A stretch of 64,000 bases of DNA, from NCBI RefSeq assembly GCF_000463115.2, contig NZ_AWFX01000045.1:372001-436000 (forward strand). Reading direction: 5' to 3'. Below are positions 44,495 to 53,021 of the stretch, one piece after another (positions within the stretch are counted from its first letter, which is position 1; each line of letters opens with the position of its first letter). Source of the stretch: Franconibacter helveticus LMG 23732 (GTDB lineage Bacteria; Pseudomonadota; Gammaproteobacteria; Enterobacterales; Enterobacteriaceae). The translations under genes and the position numbers were made by a program. A model generated the notes under the pieces. That model had not been told where the DNA came from, searched no databases, and saw nothing but the letters and a program-made list of their open reading frames with translations.

Positions 44495-45862
44495 ATGATG
44501 TTGAAACCTCCCTTTATTTTATCCATCGCCGGCGGCGGCAGTACTTACACGCCAGGCATTGTGAAAAGCCTGATGGTGCGCTTAAGCGACTTTCCGCTTG
44601 CCGAGATCCGTCTGTACGACATCGACAGCGCGCGCCAGGAAACTATCGCGCCGGTGGTGGAAAAGGTTATTCGCGACCACAGCCAGCAGATCAAATTCAC
44701 CGTCACAAATGACCCGGAAGTCGCCTTCAGCGGCGCGCACTTTGTTTTCGCCCAGATGCGCGTGGGCCAGTACAAAATGCGCGAGCAGGATGAAAAAATT
44801 CCGCTGCGCCACGGCGTGGTAGGCCAGGAAACCTGTGGTCCTGGCGGCCTGGCCTATGGCCTGCGCACCATTTTGCCGATGGTAGAGCTTATTGATCTTG
44901 TTGAGCGGTATGCCGATAAAAAGGCGTGGATTGTTAACTATTCCAACCCGGCGGCAATTGTCGCCGAAGGGGTGCGCCGTCTTCGCCCCAACGCCCGCGT
45001 GCTTAACATTTGCGATATGCCGGTGGCGGCGATGCGCAACATGGGCGCCATCCTCGGCGTCGATCGCCATAAGCTGGAGGTAGATTACTTCGGCCTGAAC
45101 CATTTCGGCTGGTTTACCCGTGTGATGGTGGATGGCGAGGATCGCCTGCCGGAATTGCGTCGTCATATAGCGAAGTTCGGCCTGCTGACCGAAGATGCGG
45201 CGCAGACGGACCCGCAGCATTCCGATCCGTCCTGGGTGAAAACCTGGCGCAACATCAAGCCGATTATGGATCATTTCCCTGATTATCTGCCGAACCCGTA
45301 TTTGCAGTACTACCTGATGCCAAATGAGATAGTCGAACATCAGGACCCGGACTATACGCGCGCCAATGAGGTAATGAACGGCCGCGAGAAAAAACTGTTC
45401 GCAGCGGCGCAGGAGTATAAGCGTACTGGCGTGTTGCCGGACGCGTTCCACGTGGGCGTTCACGGCGCGTTTATTGTTGATGTGGCCTGTTCGCTGGCCT
45501 TCGACCTGCGCCAGCGCCATCTGGTGATTGTTGAGAACAAAGGCGCTATCGCTAACCTTCCTTATGACGCGATGGTGGAAGTACCCGCTTATATTACCGC
45601 CGCCGGGCCAGAGCCGGTGCGCATGGGCGCGGTGCCGCTGTTCCACCAGACGCTGCTGATGCAACAACTGGCCTCTGAGCAACTGCTGGTGGAAGCCACC
45701 ATTGAAGGCAGTTACGAAAAAGCGCTACAGGCGTTTACACTTAACCGTACTGTTCCCACGATGCAGCACGCCAGAGCGATTCTCGATGAAATGATTGAAG
45801 CGAACCGCGACTACTGGCCGACGCTGCAAAAAGCCTGGCGGAACGGGGAGGCGGCGCAATAA
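44495..45862 (+). CDS. aglB: 6-phospho-alpha-glucosidase, GH4 family
   Basis: A 455-residue NAD- and metal-dependent glycosidase that hydrolyses the phosphorylated alpha-glucosides produced by the PTS. The N-terminal dinucleotide loop is SIAGGGSTYTPG (residues 10-21). The CDMP signature at residues 173-176 is the version associated with alpha-specific GH4 enzymes rather than the CN-type motif of 6-phospho-beta-glucosidases. Metal and catalytic motifs include NHFGW. It follows the permease by nine bases, so they form an operon. Confidence 0.92.
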   Translation: MMLKPPFILSIAGGGSTYTPGIVKSLMVRLSDFPLAEIRLYDIDSARQETIAPVVEKVIRDHSQQIKFTVTNDPEVAFSGAHFVFAQMRVGQYKMREQDEKIPLRHGVVGQETCGPGGLAYGLRTILPMVELIDLVERYADKKAWIVNYSNPAAIVAEGVRRLRPNARVLNICDMPVAAMRNMGAILGVDRHKLEVDYFGLNHFGWFTRVMVDGEDRLPELRRHIAKFGLLTEDAAQTDPQHSDPSWVKTWRNIKPIMDHFPDYLPNPYLQYYLMPNEIVEHQDPDYTRANEVMNGREKKLFAAAQEYKRTGVLPDAFHVGVHGAFIVDVACSLAFDLRQRHLVIVENKGAIANLPYDAMVEVPAYITAAGPEPVRMGAVPLFHQTLLMQQLASEQLLVEATIEGSYEKALQAFTLNRTVPTMQHARAILDEMIEANRDYWPTLQKAWRNGEAAQ

Positions 45863-45955
45863 CTTCGAGCCAGCTCGCGACATGAAAGCGGTGCGCTTGT
45901 GGTCCGGCCTGAAAGCGCTGACAATCCGTTTCTCAGCTTTGACACGGAGAAACCC

Positions 45956-46804
45956 ATGTCCACCACTTTCTTTGTTGCGGGCGACTGGCTCGCAGAGCAT
46001 ATCGACGACCCGGAAATTCAGGTTCTGGACGCCCGCATGGCGCCTGCGGGCCAGGAGCATCTGCGTAACATGGCCGAAGAGTACCGCGCGGGGCATATTC
46101 CCGGCGCGGTCTTTTTTGATATTGAAGCGCTCTCTGACCACACCACTTCCCTTCCCCATATGATGCCGCGCCCGGAAACCTTCGCCGTGGCGATGCGTGA
46201 ACTGGGCGTCAGCAGCGATAAACATCTGGTGGTTTACGACGAAGGCAACCTCTTTTCCGCTCCGCGCGCCTGGTGGATGCTGCGCGCGTTTGGCGTGCAG
46301 AACGTATCGATTCTGGCAGGCGGGCTGGCGGAGTGGCAGCGCGATGAATATCCGCTCGTCGCAGGCGATGTCAGCCTGCCGGAAGGCGAATTTGAGGTGA
46401 AATTCGACGACACGCTGATAAAACGCCTGCCGGAAGTGTTGCTGGCAAGCCATGAGAAAACCGCGCAGTTAGTGGACGCCCGCCCTGCGGCGCGCTTCAA
46501 CGCTGAGGCGGACGAACCGCGCCCTGGCCTGAAGCGCGGCCACATTCCCGGCGCCTTAAACGTGCCCTGGACCGATCTGGTTATTAAAGGGCAACTCAAA
46601 ACCACCGATGAATTGCAGGCGGTTTTCCGCCGCCAGGGAGTAGACCTGACGCAGCCCATTATCGCCAGCTGCGGCTCCGGCGTAACGGCGGCGGTCGTGA
46701 TGCTGGCGCTCGCCACGCTGGGCGTGCAGGAGACGAAACTTTACGACGGCTCCTGGAGCGAATGGGGCGCGCGTAACGATCTGCCCATCGAACCGGCACA
46801 ATAA
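45956..46804 (+). CDS. sseA: 3-mercaptopyruvate sulfurtransferase
   Basis: SseA moves sulfur from 3-mercaptopyruvate to thiol acceptors. The 282-residue protein carries two rhodanese domains; the active one ends in CGSGVT with Cys239, and the substrate pocket motif GHIPGA occurs in both halves. The ATG MSTTFFVAGDW is used; an upstream extension is not conserved. In E. coli sseA stands between yfhM and sseB. Here sugar genes precede it and a regulator gene overlaps its last base. Confidence 0.96.
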   Translation: MSTTFFVAGDWLAEHIDDPEIQVLDARMAPAGQEHLRNMAEEYRAGHIPGAVFFDIEALSDHTTSLPHMMPRPETFAVAMRELGVSSDKHLVVYDEGNLFSAPRAWWMLRAFGVQNVSILAGGLAEWQRDEYPLVAGDVSLPEGEFEVKFDDTLIKRLPEVLLASHEKTAQLVDARPAARFNAEADEPRPGLKRGHIPGALNVPWTDLVIKGQLKTTDELQAVFRRQGVDLTQPIIASCGSGVTAAVVMLALATLGVQETKLYDGSWSEWGARNDLPIEPAQ

Positions 46805-47580
46805 TGGACAGCCGCCTGGCGCCGCTGTTAACGCGCGGGGAGTCGCTGACCCGCGCCGAGTATCGCGTGCTTTCGCACCTGACCGCCCACCCGCTGCTGG
46901 TGGGCAACATTACGGTGCGCGAACTGGCGCAGGCGACTTTTGTCTCGACTGCCACGATTATGCGCCTGTGCCAGAAGCTCGGCTTTAGCGGCTACAGCGA
47001 ACTTATCTGGCACTGCAAACAGCTGCTTGCCGCCTCGCCGCATATCGCTCGCGAAGCGCCAGGATCGCAAAACGAAGCCGCTCCGGCCATGTTCGAGCGT
47101 TTTTTGAGTAACTACCGCCGCACTTTTCAGTGGGTAACGCCGGAAAAAATGGCGCAATTTTCACAGTTGCTGCGCGAGAAGGAACATTTTTTTCTCTACG
47201 GCGCCGGGTTTTCCTGGCTCTTTGCTGAATACCTGACCAAAAAATTGCAGGTGCTGGGAAAAACGGCGTTTATTTCCGGTCCCGGCGACAGCCGGAATAT
47301 CTTTCTCAGCAATGCCTCCCGCTACGAGGTGTTTATTGCGTTTTCCCGCAGCGGCGAGACCGAACAGGTGCTTGATAAAGCGCGTATTGCGCGCAATGTC
47401 GGCATGACGGTGGCAGCTTTTACCCGCGCCTCGCCCAACAGCCTTGCGGCGATGGCCGATCTCCATTTCGCGTTATATGACGAAGGGGTGCATTTCGCGG
47501 CGCAGGCAGACGCTATTACGTCGTTTGAATCGAACCTGATGCTGCTTATCGATCTGCTCTTGTTGCAGGCGATGGCGTAA
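46804..47580 (+). CDS. RpiR-family transcriptional regulator
   Basis: A 258-residue regulator with an N-terminal helix-turn-helix (residues 1-77; NITVRELAQATFVSTATIMRLCQKLGFSGYSEL is the RpiR signature region) and a C-terminal SIS sugar-phosphate-binding domain (about 120-250; FSRSGETEQVLDKA). Its start codon shares one base with the sseA stop, so it is read by translational coupling. Such proteins sense phosphosugars. As the only regulator near the aglAB-like genes it is the likely controller, probably responding to a sugar phosphate. Which way it regulates is not visible. Confidence 0.88.
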   Translation: MDSRLAPLLTRGESLTRAEYRVLSHLTAHPLLVGNITVRELAQATFVSTATIMRLCQKLGFSGYSELIWHCKQLLAASPHIAREAPGSQNEAAPAMFERFLSNYRRTFQWVTPEKMAQFSQLLREKEHFFLYGAGFSWLFAEYLTKKLQVLGKTAFISGPGDSRNIFLSNASRYEVFIAFSRSGETEQVLDKARIARNVGMTVAAFTRASPNSLAAMADLHFALYDEGVHFAAQADAITSFESNLMLLIDLLLLQAMA

Positions 47581-47581
47581 T

Positions 47582-47603
47582 GGCGCGGCGAAGTTGCCGC
47601 GCC
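47582..47603. terminator. Hairpin between rpiR-type gene and M48 peptidase gene
   Basis: GGCGCGGC and GCCGCGCC make a perfect 8-bp stem with a 6-base loop in the 32-base gap of two convergent genes. No T-run on either side, so it is a weaker bidirectional stop. Confidence 0.5.
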
Positions 47604-47612
47604 GAAAGTCCA

Positions 47613-49733
47613 TTATTTAAAGGTGTTGAGCGTCTCGCGGGCATGAATAGCATTCAGGTTGCGGATAAACAGCTCCAGCAGCGTCTCGGTGGAGTAGGCT
47701 TTTTTATCTTCTCCCCGCAGCTTGCCAATCCAGGTGAACATCAGCCGTTTTTTGCTGCGCTGCACCCGGGTGCGATTTTTCCACCAGCCGCCCACGGCGC
47801 GCGGCAGCTCATACCCTTCTTTGCAGATAAGCGTCACGGTGATGGTGTGGTTCATGTTCTGCACTTTGAAATCATCGATAGCATTAAGCGGAATGTCGTC
47901 CGTGAACTGGCGGCAGCGTAAAGTCTGCGGCGTCAGGGTCAGGAAAGGCGTATGGCGCTTACGCCACTGCTGCCAGAGCGACCAGCACGCCAGTAGCCCC
48001 AGCAGGCCCATCGCCGCGCCGCCCGCCAGCATTTTCACGTTTGGCTCGCCAGTATAGTTAAAGCTCAGTTGAGTAAGCAGGATAAACGACGCGACAAACA
48101 GGATCGCCGCTAAAAAGCCGCCGACTAAATAGACTTTATTGCCGGTATAGAGCGTAACAGATTCGCCCGCCTGCCCGACGACCTCCTCCAGTTCGCGACG
48201 AAACGCTTCACGATGCCGGGTGACTTTGCCATCAAGCTCATGGGTCATGTTTTGCGCCATCGCAGCGGCCTGCGGCAGAAGCGGCGTCAGGCTCTGCCAG
48301 GGGTTATCGGCGGCCGGGCGAGTCGCCTGCGCCAGCAGCGAGGCGTCCAGCGCGCAGCCCAGCGCTTCGATACGCTTGCGGCTTGGCGGATGGCTGTCGG
48401 TCGGGTGCGCCGTTTCGCTTTCCAGATACTGTTGCGGGTCGCTGAAGCCATTTTCACGCAGGTCGGCGACGACGTTTTCCACCAGGTTATCGCTCTGAAG
48501 CTTACCGTTGAAGAAAGCCTCAAAGACGCGGTTTTGCGCCTCGCTGATGGCGGAAATGCGCAGCAGCGAAGTGGCAAGCGCGCGCGCAGAGCTGGCGCGT
48601 GCGCCGATGGCGTCGGCTTCATGCTCGCGAATGCGGCTCCAGTGGCTCACCGTTTCGTGAAGCTGCTGAATGAACTGGATCCCGATGTGCAGCGACGGAT
48701 AAAGAATGACGTGATCCAGCACCGGCGCATTGCGCTGGTTCAGCACCATGGTTTCAATGCTGTGGCTGATGCCCGCATAGAGCGGCGCGAAACGCAGGCT
48801 GTAGAGCGTATCCTGGCCGACAAAGTGGCCCAGCTCATGCCCTACTACGGCGCTCAGCTCCTCTTCATCCATGAGCGCCGCCCAGGTGAGCGGGAAGTAA
48901 AGCGTCTGCCCTTTCAGCAAGGGGCCGTCTTCCACTTGCACAGGATTAGCGGTGACGTAAAAGCCCTCCAGCAGGCCGACCACGATGTTGTCCGGAACGA
49001 TAGCGCCGAGACGCTGCGCCAGCGCCTCCACCCATCGCCACAGCTCAGGCGCCTGCTCGCGGGTCAGGTTATGGCCCGCCACTTCATGCGGCTCCGGCTG
49101 GAACAGCGCAAAGCACTGCTTCAGGCTGCCAAGACTTTTATAGAGCACCCACAAAATGCCGAACAGGACCATCAGCGCAAAAAACATCACCTTGATGCCG
49201 CCCGCGTTCATTTTGAAGTGAGTGCCGAACCAGAGCGTTTCGTAAACCACCGCGCAGAAGAAGGCCAGCCCGCAAATGACAATCTGTGAAACCATCAGCC
49301 ACGGCAACAGCTTGCGGCAGCGATCGAAGGCGCGAACTAAATCATCCTGAGAGCGTTTCGCCACCGTCACGCTGCGCCGACAAAGGGCGAGCGCCCCGGC
49401 ATTCAGCACGAGGCACAGCAACGCCAGGCCTACCGCCAGGCCCGCCAGCTTGCTTTGCAGCTGCGCCAGCATAATTTCAGTGGCGTACTGGCTTTGCAGC
49501 TGTCGCTCGTTATTGATGAGTTCTCTCGCCGGGAGACGATAATTTTCGCCGTCGACGGAAAATTCCATCACCGCATTACTCTCTTTTTGCAGCGCCGTCG
49601 TCGCTTCCTGAATCAGGGCGTTTGAAAAGTCGACCCGCCCGGTAATGTCGCTTACGCGGTAATGTTGCCAGACGCCGTAGCAGGCAATCAGCAGCGGCAC
49701 CAAAAAGAGATAGATCAGGCTCTTCCTGTTCAT
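47613..49733 (-). CDS. Membrane M48-family zinc metallopeptidase
   Basis: A 706-residue protein of Ste24/HtpX type. Hydrophobic segments lie near residues 5-22, 95-117, 143-165, 180-200, 535-555 and 570-588. The zinc motif HELGH is at residues 299-303 and the third ligand Glu372 is in REHEADAIGAR; downstream DSHPPSRKRIEAL is the usual M48 segment. The C-terminal cytoplasmic-looking tail is basic. Homologues occur in other enterics but the E. coli K-12 chromosome lacks it here. Substrate unknown; membrane-protein quality control is possible. It converges with the RpiR-type gene. Confidence 0.87.
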   Translation of the reverse strand: MNRKSLIYLFLVPLLIACYGVWQHYRVSDITGRVDFSNALIQEATTALQKESNAVMEFSVDGENYRLPARELINNERQLQSQYATEIMLAQLQSKLAGLAVGLALLCLVLNAGALALCRRSVTVAKRSQDDLVRAFDRCRKLLPWLMVSQIVICGLAFFCAVVYETLWFGTHFKMNAGGIKVMFFALMVLFGILWVLYKSLGSLKQCFALFQPEPHEVAGHNLTREQAPELWRWVEALAQRLGAIVPDNIVVGLLEGFYVTANPVQVEDGPLLKGQTLYFPLTWAALMDEEELSAVVGHELGHFVGQDTLYSLRFAPLYAGISHSIETMVLNQRNAPVLDHVILYPSLHIGIQFIQQLHETVSHWSRIREHEADAIGARASSARALATSLLRISAISEAQNRVFEAFFNGKLQSDNLVENVVADLRENGFSDPQQYLESETAHPTDSHPPSRKRIEALGCALDASLLAQATRPAADNPWQSLTPLLPQAAAMAQNMTHELDGKVTRHREAFRRELEEVVGQAGESVTLYTGNKVYLVGGFLAAILFVASFILLTQLSFNYTGEPNVKMLAGGAAMGLLGLLACWSLWQQWRKRHTPFLTLTPQTLRCRQFTDDIPLNAIDDFKVQNMNHTITVTLICKEGYELPRAVGGWWKNRTRVQRSKKRLMFTWIGKLRGEDKKAYSTETLLELFIRNLNAIHARETLNTFK

Positions 49734-49825
49734 CGTAATATCCGTTTTCCTTGTTTAAGCCATAGAGCGAGAGCGTATTACCCTCGCTTTTAATCGCCGC
49801 CGCAGCGAGGCGGTTGCGGTGATGT

Positions 49826-49851
49826 CCACGGCCCTCTTGCGGGGCCGGTGG
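49826..49851 (-). other. Hairpin directly after the candidate small ORF
   Basis: CCAC-GGCCC and GGGCC-GTGG-type halves form an imperfect GC-rich stem, with one bulge, that begins at the base after the small ORF stop codon and precedes the M48 peptidase gene by about 90 bases. There is no T-run. It might terminate, attenuate or stabilise the transcript. Confidence 0.4.
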
Positions 49852-49950
49852 TTATTGCATAGCGTGAAGCTCTACCTTCCTGACGGGCGCATGCCATGCG
49901 GTATACAGAAAAAACGCGACAGGTATTAAAGCAAAACGCTTTTTATTCAT
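49852..49950 (-). CDS. Candidate 32-residue small membrane protein
   Basis: An ATG-initiated frame of 32 codons, preceded by GGAA at 8-base spacing. The product has a basic N-terminus MNKKRF, a hydrophobic stretch ALIPVAFFLYTAW and a short polar C-terminus with two His. This is the shape of many enterobacterial small inner-membrane proteins. It lies upstream of and in the same direction as the M48 peptidase gene. I do not recognise it, and so short a frame may be chance; the rest of the 428-base gap holds only hairpins. Confidence 0.35.
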   Translation of the reverse strand: MNKKRFALIPVAFFLYTAWHAPVRKVELHAMQ

Positions 49951-50128
49951 CGCGGCGTTCCGGGTTTATTCCATTAAATAAAAACGCGCCCGCCCCCGCC
50001 GTTTCAGGCGGTGGATAACAAAATGAGCAACACAGGGGAGGCAAGCTTAGCAAAGAGAGGAATAACCGTGGCCTACCAGAATTTGTCTTGATTCAGAGAG
50101 AACGTGAAATAAGGGTAAAGCGCGGAAA

Positions 50129-50155
50129 TAAAAAAGGCGGCACGATTATGCCGCC
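50129..50155 (-). terminator. Intrinsic terminator of sseB
   Basis: GGCGGCA and TGCCGCC pair around a 6-base loop; on the minus strand a T-run follows, seven bases beyond the sseB stop. Confidence 0.9.
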
Positions 50156-50161
50156 CTGCAA

Positions 50162-50938
50162 TTAAATAATACGGTTTTGTTTAAAGTCGCGCAGGAAACT
50201 GCCCCAGCGGCGTTCATAAAACGGCGTGATATGAGCAATCATAAAATGACTGACGCCCTTTTCGCCCTCTTTGACCTGACAAAGGTCAACCGGCTCATCG
50301 CCCGGCAGCGTATCCATCGCCACGCTGCCAGCGGCGCGGATAACCGGCTCGATATCGCCTTCCGCTTCAATACCAATCAGCAGATTCGGCTGCTCATCCG
50401 CCTGTTCTTTTATGGAACAAAGAAAAGCGCGTTTTACCGTTTTCATCTCTTTGAAGAGCGTGGTGAGCGAATCTATCATCTGCGCCGGCGGCTCGGTCAC
50501 TTCTGAGAGCAACAGCGAAGCGCCGCCTTCCAGCACCGTCTGGTTGCTTACCGCATCGCCTTCAGGGCTGATGAGATGGCTGATTTCCCGCGGCGTGAAC
50601 TCTTTGCCGGTCGGCAGCTTCGCGTTCAAAAAGAGCGTTTCGCCAGGGGTCATTTCAAACAGCTGGCGCACCGGCATCATGACAAACGCCTGCTGGTGCG
50701 AGACCGCCTGCTGCATCGCCTCAAGGGAAGTAAAGAACGGAATAACGGACGTGCCATCCTCTTTTTCCCAGTGCTGTAAATCTACCGCGCTGTTGGCGTC
50801 GATAGCCTCGCCCTGCGCCGCTTCGCCCGGCACCCAGACGGTGGAGTCCAGCAGCACGCGGAAAAAGGCCGGACGGTGCGCAGGCTCGGTCGCCGCTTTT
50901 TCCAGCATGGTTTCAAGTTCGTTTTTGGTTTCAGACAT
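50162..50938 (-). CDS. sseB: Enhanced serine sensitivity protein SseB
   Basis: The 258-residue product equals the E. coli length and starts MSETKNELE. It is soluble, with an SseB N-terminal domain and a C-terminal domain; no catalytic motif is visible. E. coli overexpression raises serine sensitivity, but the biochemical role is unknown. It is unrelated to the Salmonella type III secretion protein of the same name. A terminator follows. pepB lies 176 bases upstream. Confidence 0.95.
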   Translation of the reverse strand: MSETKNELETMLEKAATEPAHRPAFFRVLLDSTVWVPGEAAQGEAIDANSAVDLQHWEKEDGTSVIPFFTSLEAMQQAVSHQQAFVMMPVRQLFEMTPGETLFLNAKLPTGKEFTPREISHLISPEGDAVSNQTVLEGGASLLLSEVTEPPAQMIDSLTTLFKEMKTVKRAFLCSIKEQADEQPNLLIGIEAEGDIEPVIRAAGSVAMDTLPGDEPVDLCQVKEGEKGVSHFMIAHITPFYERRWGSFLRDFKQNRII

Positions 50939-51078
50939 AAGGTTACAGTCGTTTGTTTAATCAGGAAGGGAAGCAGGCCCCTCGCCCCGCCCTCTTCCCG
51001 CAAGGGAAAGGGGAAAACCCACTGAAAGGCGCTTTAGCGCAGGCGGGCAAAACCCACGCGCCAGAAGGCCTTTCACAG

Positions 51079-51104
51079 GGCGGGTGAGCGCAGCGCCACC
51101 CGCC
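51079..51104. repeat. REP-like palindrome between pepB and sseB
   Basis: GGCGGGTG and CACCCGCC flank AGCGCAGCGC, giving a stable hairpin of the kind seen in enterobacterial REP elements. A second CG-rich inverted repeat, TTCCC GCAA GGGAA, lies about 80 bases away (around 50995-51010). Only one copy of the main palindrome was found in the window. Confidence 0.5.
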
Positions 51105-51114
51105 GCCTCTGTTA

Positions 51115-52404
51115 TTACGCGTCTGCGGTCAACAGGTTCGCCAGCGTCCGTACGCCGATGCCGGTGGCGCCCGCCGCCCACTGCTCTACCGCCGCTTTAC
51201 GGTAAGTGGCGGAGCAATCGATGTGCAGCCAGCCTTGCTGATAGTTCTCAACAAAGTGCGACAGAAAGCCCGCCGCGGTGCTGGCGCCCGCCGGGTAAGC
51301 GCCGCCCGCCGTATTGTTCAGCTCAGCAAAATTCGAAGGCAGCTGATTGCGGTGGAATTCCGCCAGCGGCAAACGCCAGAAAGCTTCGTTTTCCGCTTTC
51401 GCGCTCTCAAGCAGGCGAGCAGCCAGCGCGTCGTCGAAGCTGAACAGCGCATGGTAATCATTGCCGAGCGCGGTTTTGGCCGCGCCAGTCAGCGTCGCGC
51501 AGTCGATGATAAGCTCCGGTTTCTGGGCGCAGGCGTCGATAAGGCCGTCTGCCAGCACCAGCCGACCTTCGGCATCGGTGTTCATCACTTCAACGGTTTT
51601 GCCGTTGCGGTAGGTAATGATATCGCCCAGGCGGAAAGCGTTGCCGCTTATCATGTTGTCGGCGCAGCAAAGAATGAGTTTTACGCGCTTGTTCAGGCCG
51701 CGGGTAATGGCAAACGCCAGCGAGCCGGTCACCAGCGCCGCGCCGCCCATGTCCGATTTCATCGAATCCATAAAGGCGGTTTGCTTGATGCTGTAGCCGC
51801 CGGAATCAAAGGTGATGCCTTTGCCGACAAGACAAGCGTAAACCGGCGCGCTCTTGTCCCCTGTCGGGTTGAAATCAAGCGTCAGCAGCACGGGCGGGCG
51901 CTCTGAGCCGCGTCCTACGGTATGCAGACCGAGATAGTTTTGCTCGCGCAGATCTTCGCCTTTGGTGATGCGATAAGAGACCTGCTCGCCGCCCACGTCG
52001 GCAAGCAGGTCGACCGCGCGCTGCGCCAGCTGTTCCGGCCCAACCTCTTCCGCCGGCGCGTTAATGACGTCGCGCACCCAGTCGATAATTTTCAGGCGGC
52101 TGTTCAGCTCTTGCTGTTGGGCATCGTCAAGCTTCGCCCAGTCGACAACGCGTTTGCCTTTAGGGCCGCGATAACCCATCCAGAAGGCCCAGCTTTTTTC
52201 CACATCCCAGCCTTCGCCTGCCAGCTCAACGTGCTTCAGCCCCTGGCCGTCGATTTTGCGCGCCGCGCGCTGGATAAGCGCCAGGTCATCCTTGCCGGTG
52301 AGATGCAGGGTAATGCCTTCGTTATTGATGCTGTAAGCGGCTTTCTCACCCCAGCGGGCGTCTGCGGGCGCCGTTGAGAGCGTAATTTTCATGGCTTCGG
52401 TCAT
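51115..52404 (-). CDS. pepB: Peptidase B (M17 leucyl-aminopeptidase family)
   Basis: PepB is a cytoplasmic manganese-dependent aminopeptidase. The 429-residue product has the M17 signature [14 protein letters not shown] near residue 270, with the metal-binding lysine and aspartates in [15 protein letters not shown] and MKSDMGGAA. The start [10 protein letters not shown] matches E. coli. It lies downstream of the isc operon, separated from iscX by an intrinsic terminator, so it probably has its own promoter. Confidence 0.97.
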   Translation of the reverse strand: MTEAMKITLSTAPADARWGEKAAYSINNEGITLHLTGKDDLALIQRAARKIDGQGLKHVELAGEGWDVEKSWAFWMGYRGPKGKRVVDWAKLDDAQQQELNSRLKIIDWVRDVINAPAEEVGPEQLAQRAVDLLADVGGEQVSYRITKGEDLREQNYLGLHTVGRGSERPPVLLTLDFNPTGDKSAPVYACLVGKGITFDSGGYSIKQTAFMDSMKSDMGGAALVTGSLAFAITRGLNKRVKLILCCADNMISGNAFRLGDIITYRNGKTVEVMNTDAEGRLVLADGLIDACAQKPELIIDCATLTGAAKTALGNDYHALFSFDDALAARLLESAKAENEAFWRLPLAEFHRNQLPSNFAELNNTAGGAYPAGASTAAGFLSHFVENYQQGWLHIDCSATYRKAAVEQWAAGATGIGVRTLANLLTADA

Positions 52405-52440
52405 CTTATTGTCCTTATATTCGGCTCATGGTGAAAACGT

Positions 52441-52469
52441 AAAAACGGGCCGCCAGAGGCAGCCCGTTT
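52441..52469 (-). terminator. Terminator at the end of the isc operon
   Basis: On the minus strand AAACGGGCTGCC and GGCGGCCCGTTT pair with one mismatch around a 3-base loop and run into T residues, three bases after the iscX stop. Confidence 0.85.
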
Positions 52470-52471
52470 CT

Positions 52472-52672
52472 TTATTCTGCTTCGTCCAGCCAGACCAGCA
52501 GTATCGCTTCGAGGATTTTTTCGTTTGACGCGTTTGGGTCGTCATCGAACTCCTCAAGCTCGCAAATCCACTGATGCATATCGGTGAAGCGCACGGTTTT
52601 CGGATCGGTATCCGGGCGGCTGTCGTACAGCGCCTCGCCGATTTCGCGGCTGTCGGTCCATTTCAGTCCCAT
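52472..52672 (-). CDS. iscX: Fe-S assembly protein IscX
   Basis: IscX is a small acidic protein that binds IscS and iron and modulates cluster assembly. The 66-residue product keeps the family pattern: [17 protein letters not shown], the acidic patch [15 protein letters not shown] and the C-terminal LVWLDEAE. It is the last gene of the isc operon, 12 bases after fdx. Confidence 0.96.
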   Translation of the reverse strand: MGLKWTDSREIGEALYDSRPDTDPKTVRFTDMHQWICELEEFDDDPNASNEKILEAILLVWLDEAE

Positions 52673-52684
52673 CGCTTCCCCCGA

Positions 52685-53020
52685 TTAGTGTTCGCGAGCA
52701 TGGTTAATAGTGTAACGCGGCATCTCGACCACCAGATCTTCGTCGGTTACGCGCGCCTGGCAGCTCAGGCGGCTTTCCGGCTCAAGCCCCCAGGCTTTAT
52801 CCAGCATGTCGTCTTCGTCTTCGCTGCTTTCCGCAAGCGAATCAAAGCCTTCACGCACGATGCAGTGGCAGGTGGTGCAGGCGCACGATTTTTCGCAGGC
52901 GTGTTCAATGTCGATGCCGTTGCGCAGCGCAACGTCAAGAATGGTTTCACCGCTCTTCGCTTCCAGAACTGCGCCATCAGGACAGAGATCCTGATGAGGC
53001 AGAAAAACAATCTTTGGCAT
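52685..53020 (-). CDS. fdx: [2Fe-2S] ferredoxin of the isc system
   Basis: An adrenodoxin-type ferredoxin that supplies electrons for cluster assembly. The 111-residue protein has cluster ligands Cys42, Cys48, Cys51 (CEKSCACTTC) and Cys87 (RLSCQARV). The stop of hscA lies one base from its start, so translation is tightly linked. The length equals E. coli Fdx. Confidence 0.97.
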   Translation of the reverse strand: MPKIVFLPHQDLCPDGAVLEAKSGETILDVALRNGIDIEHACEKSCACTTCHCIVREGFDSLAESSEDEDDMLDKAWGLEPESRLSCQARVTDEDLVVEMPRYTINHAREH

Positions 53021-53021
53021 A

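Noticed and set aside
44582-45682. 366-codon open frame opposite the GH4 gene
   Set aside because: Antisense shadow; the sense strand has clear GH4 motifs.
48213-49289. 358-codon open frame opposite the M48 peptidase gene
   Set aside because: Antisense shadow; the opposite strand has the zinc motifs.
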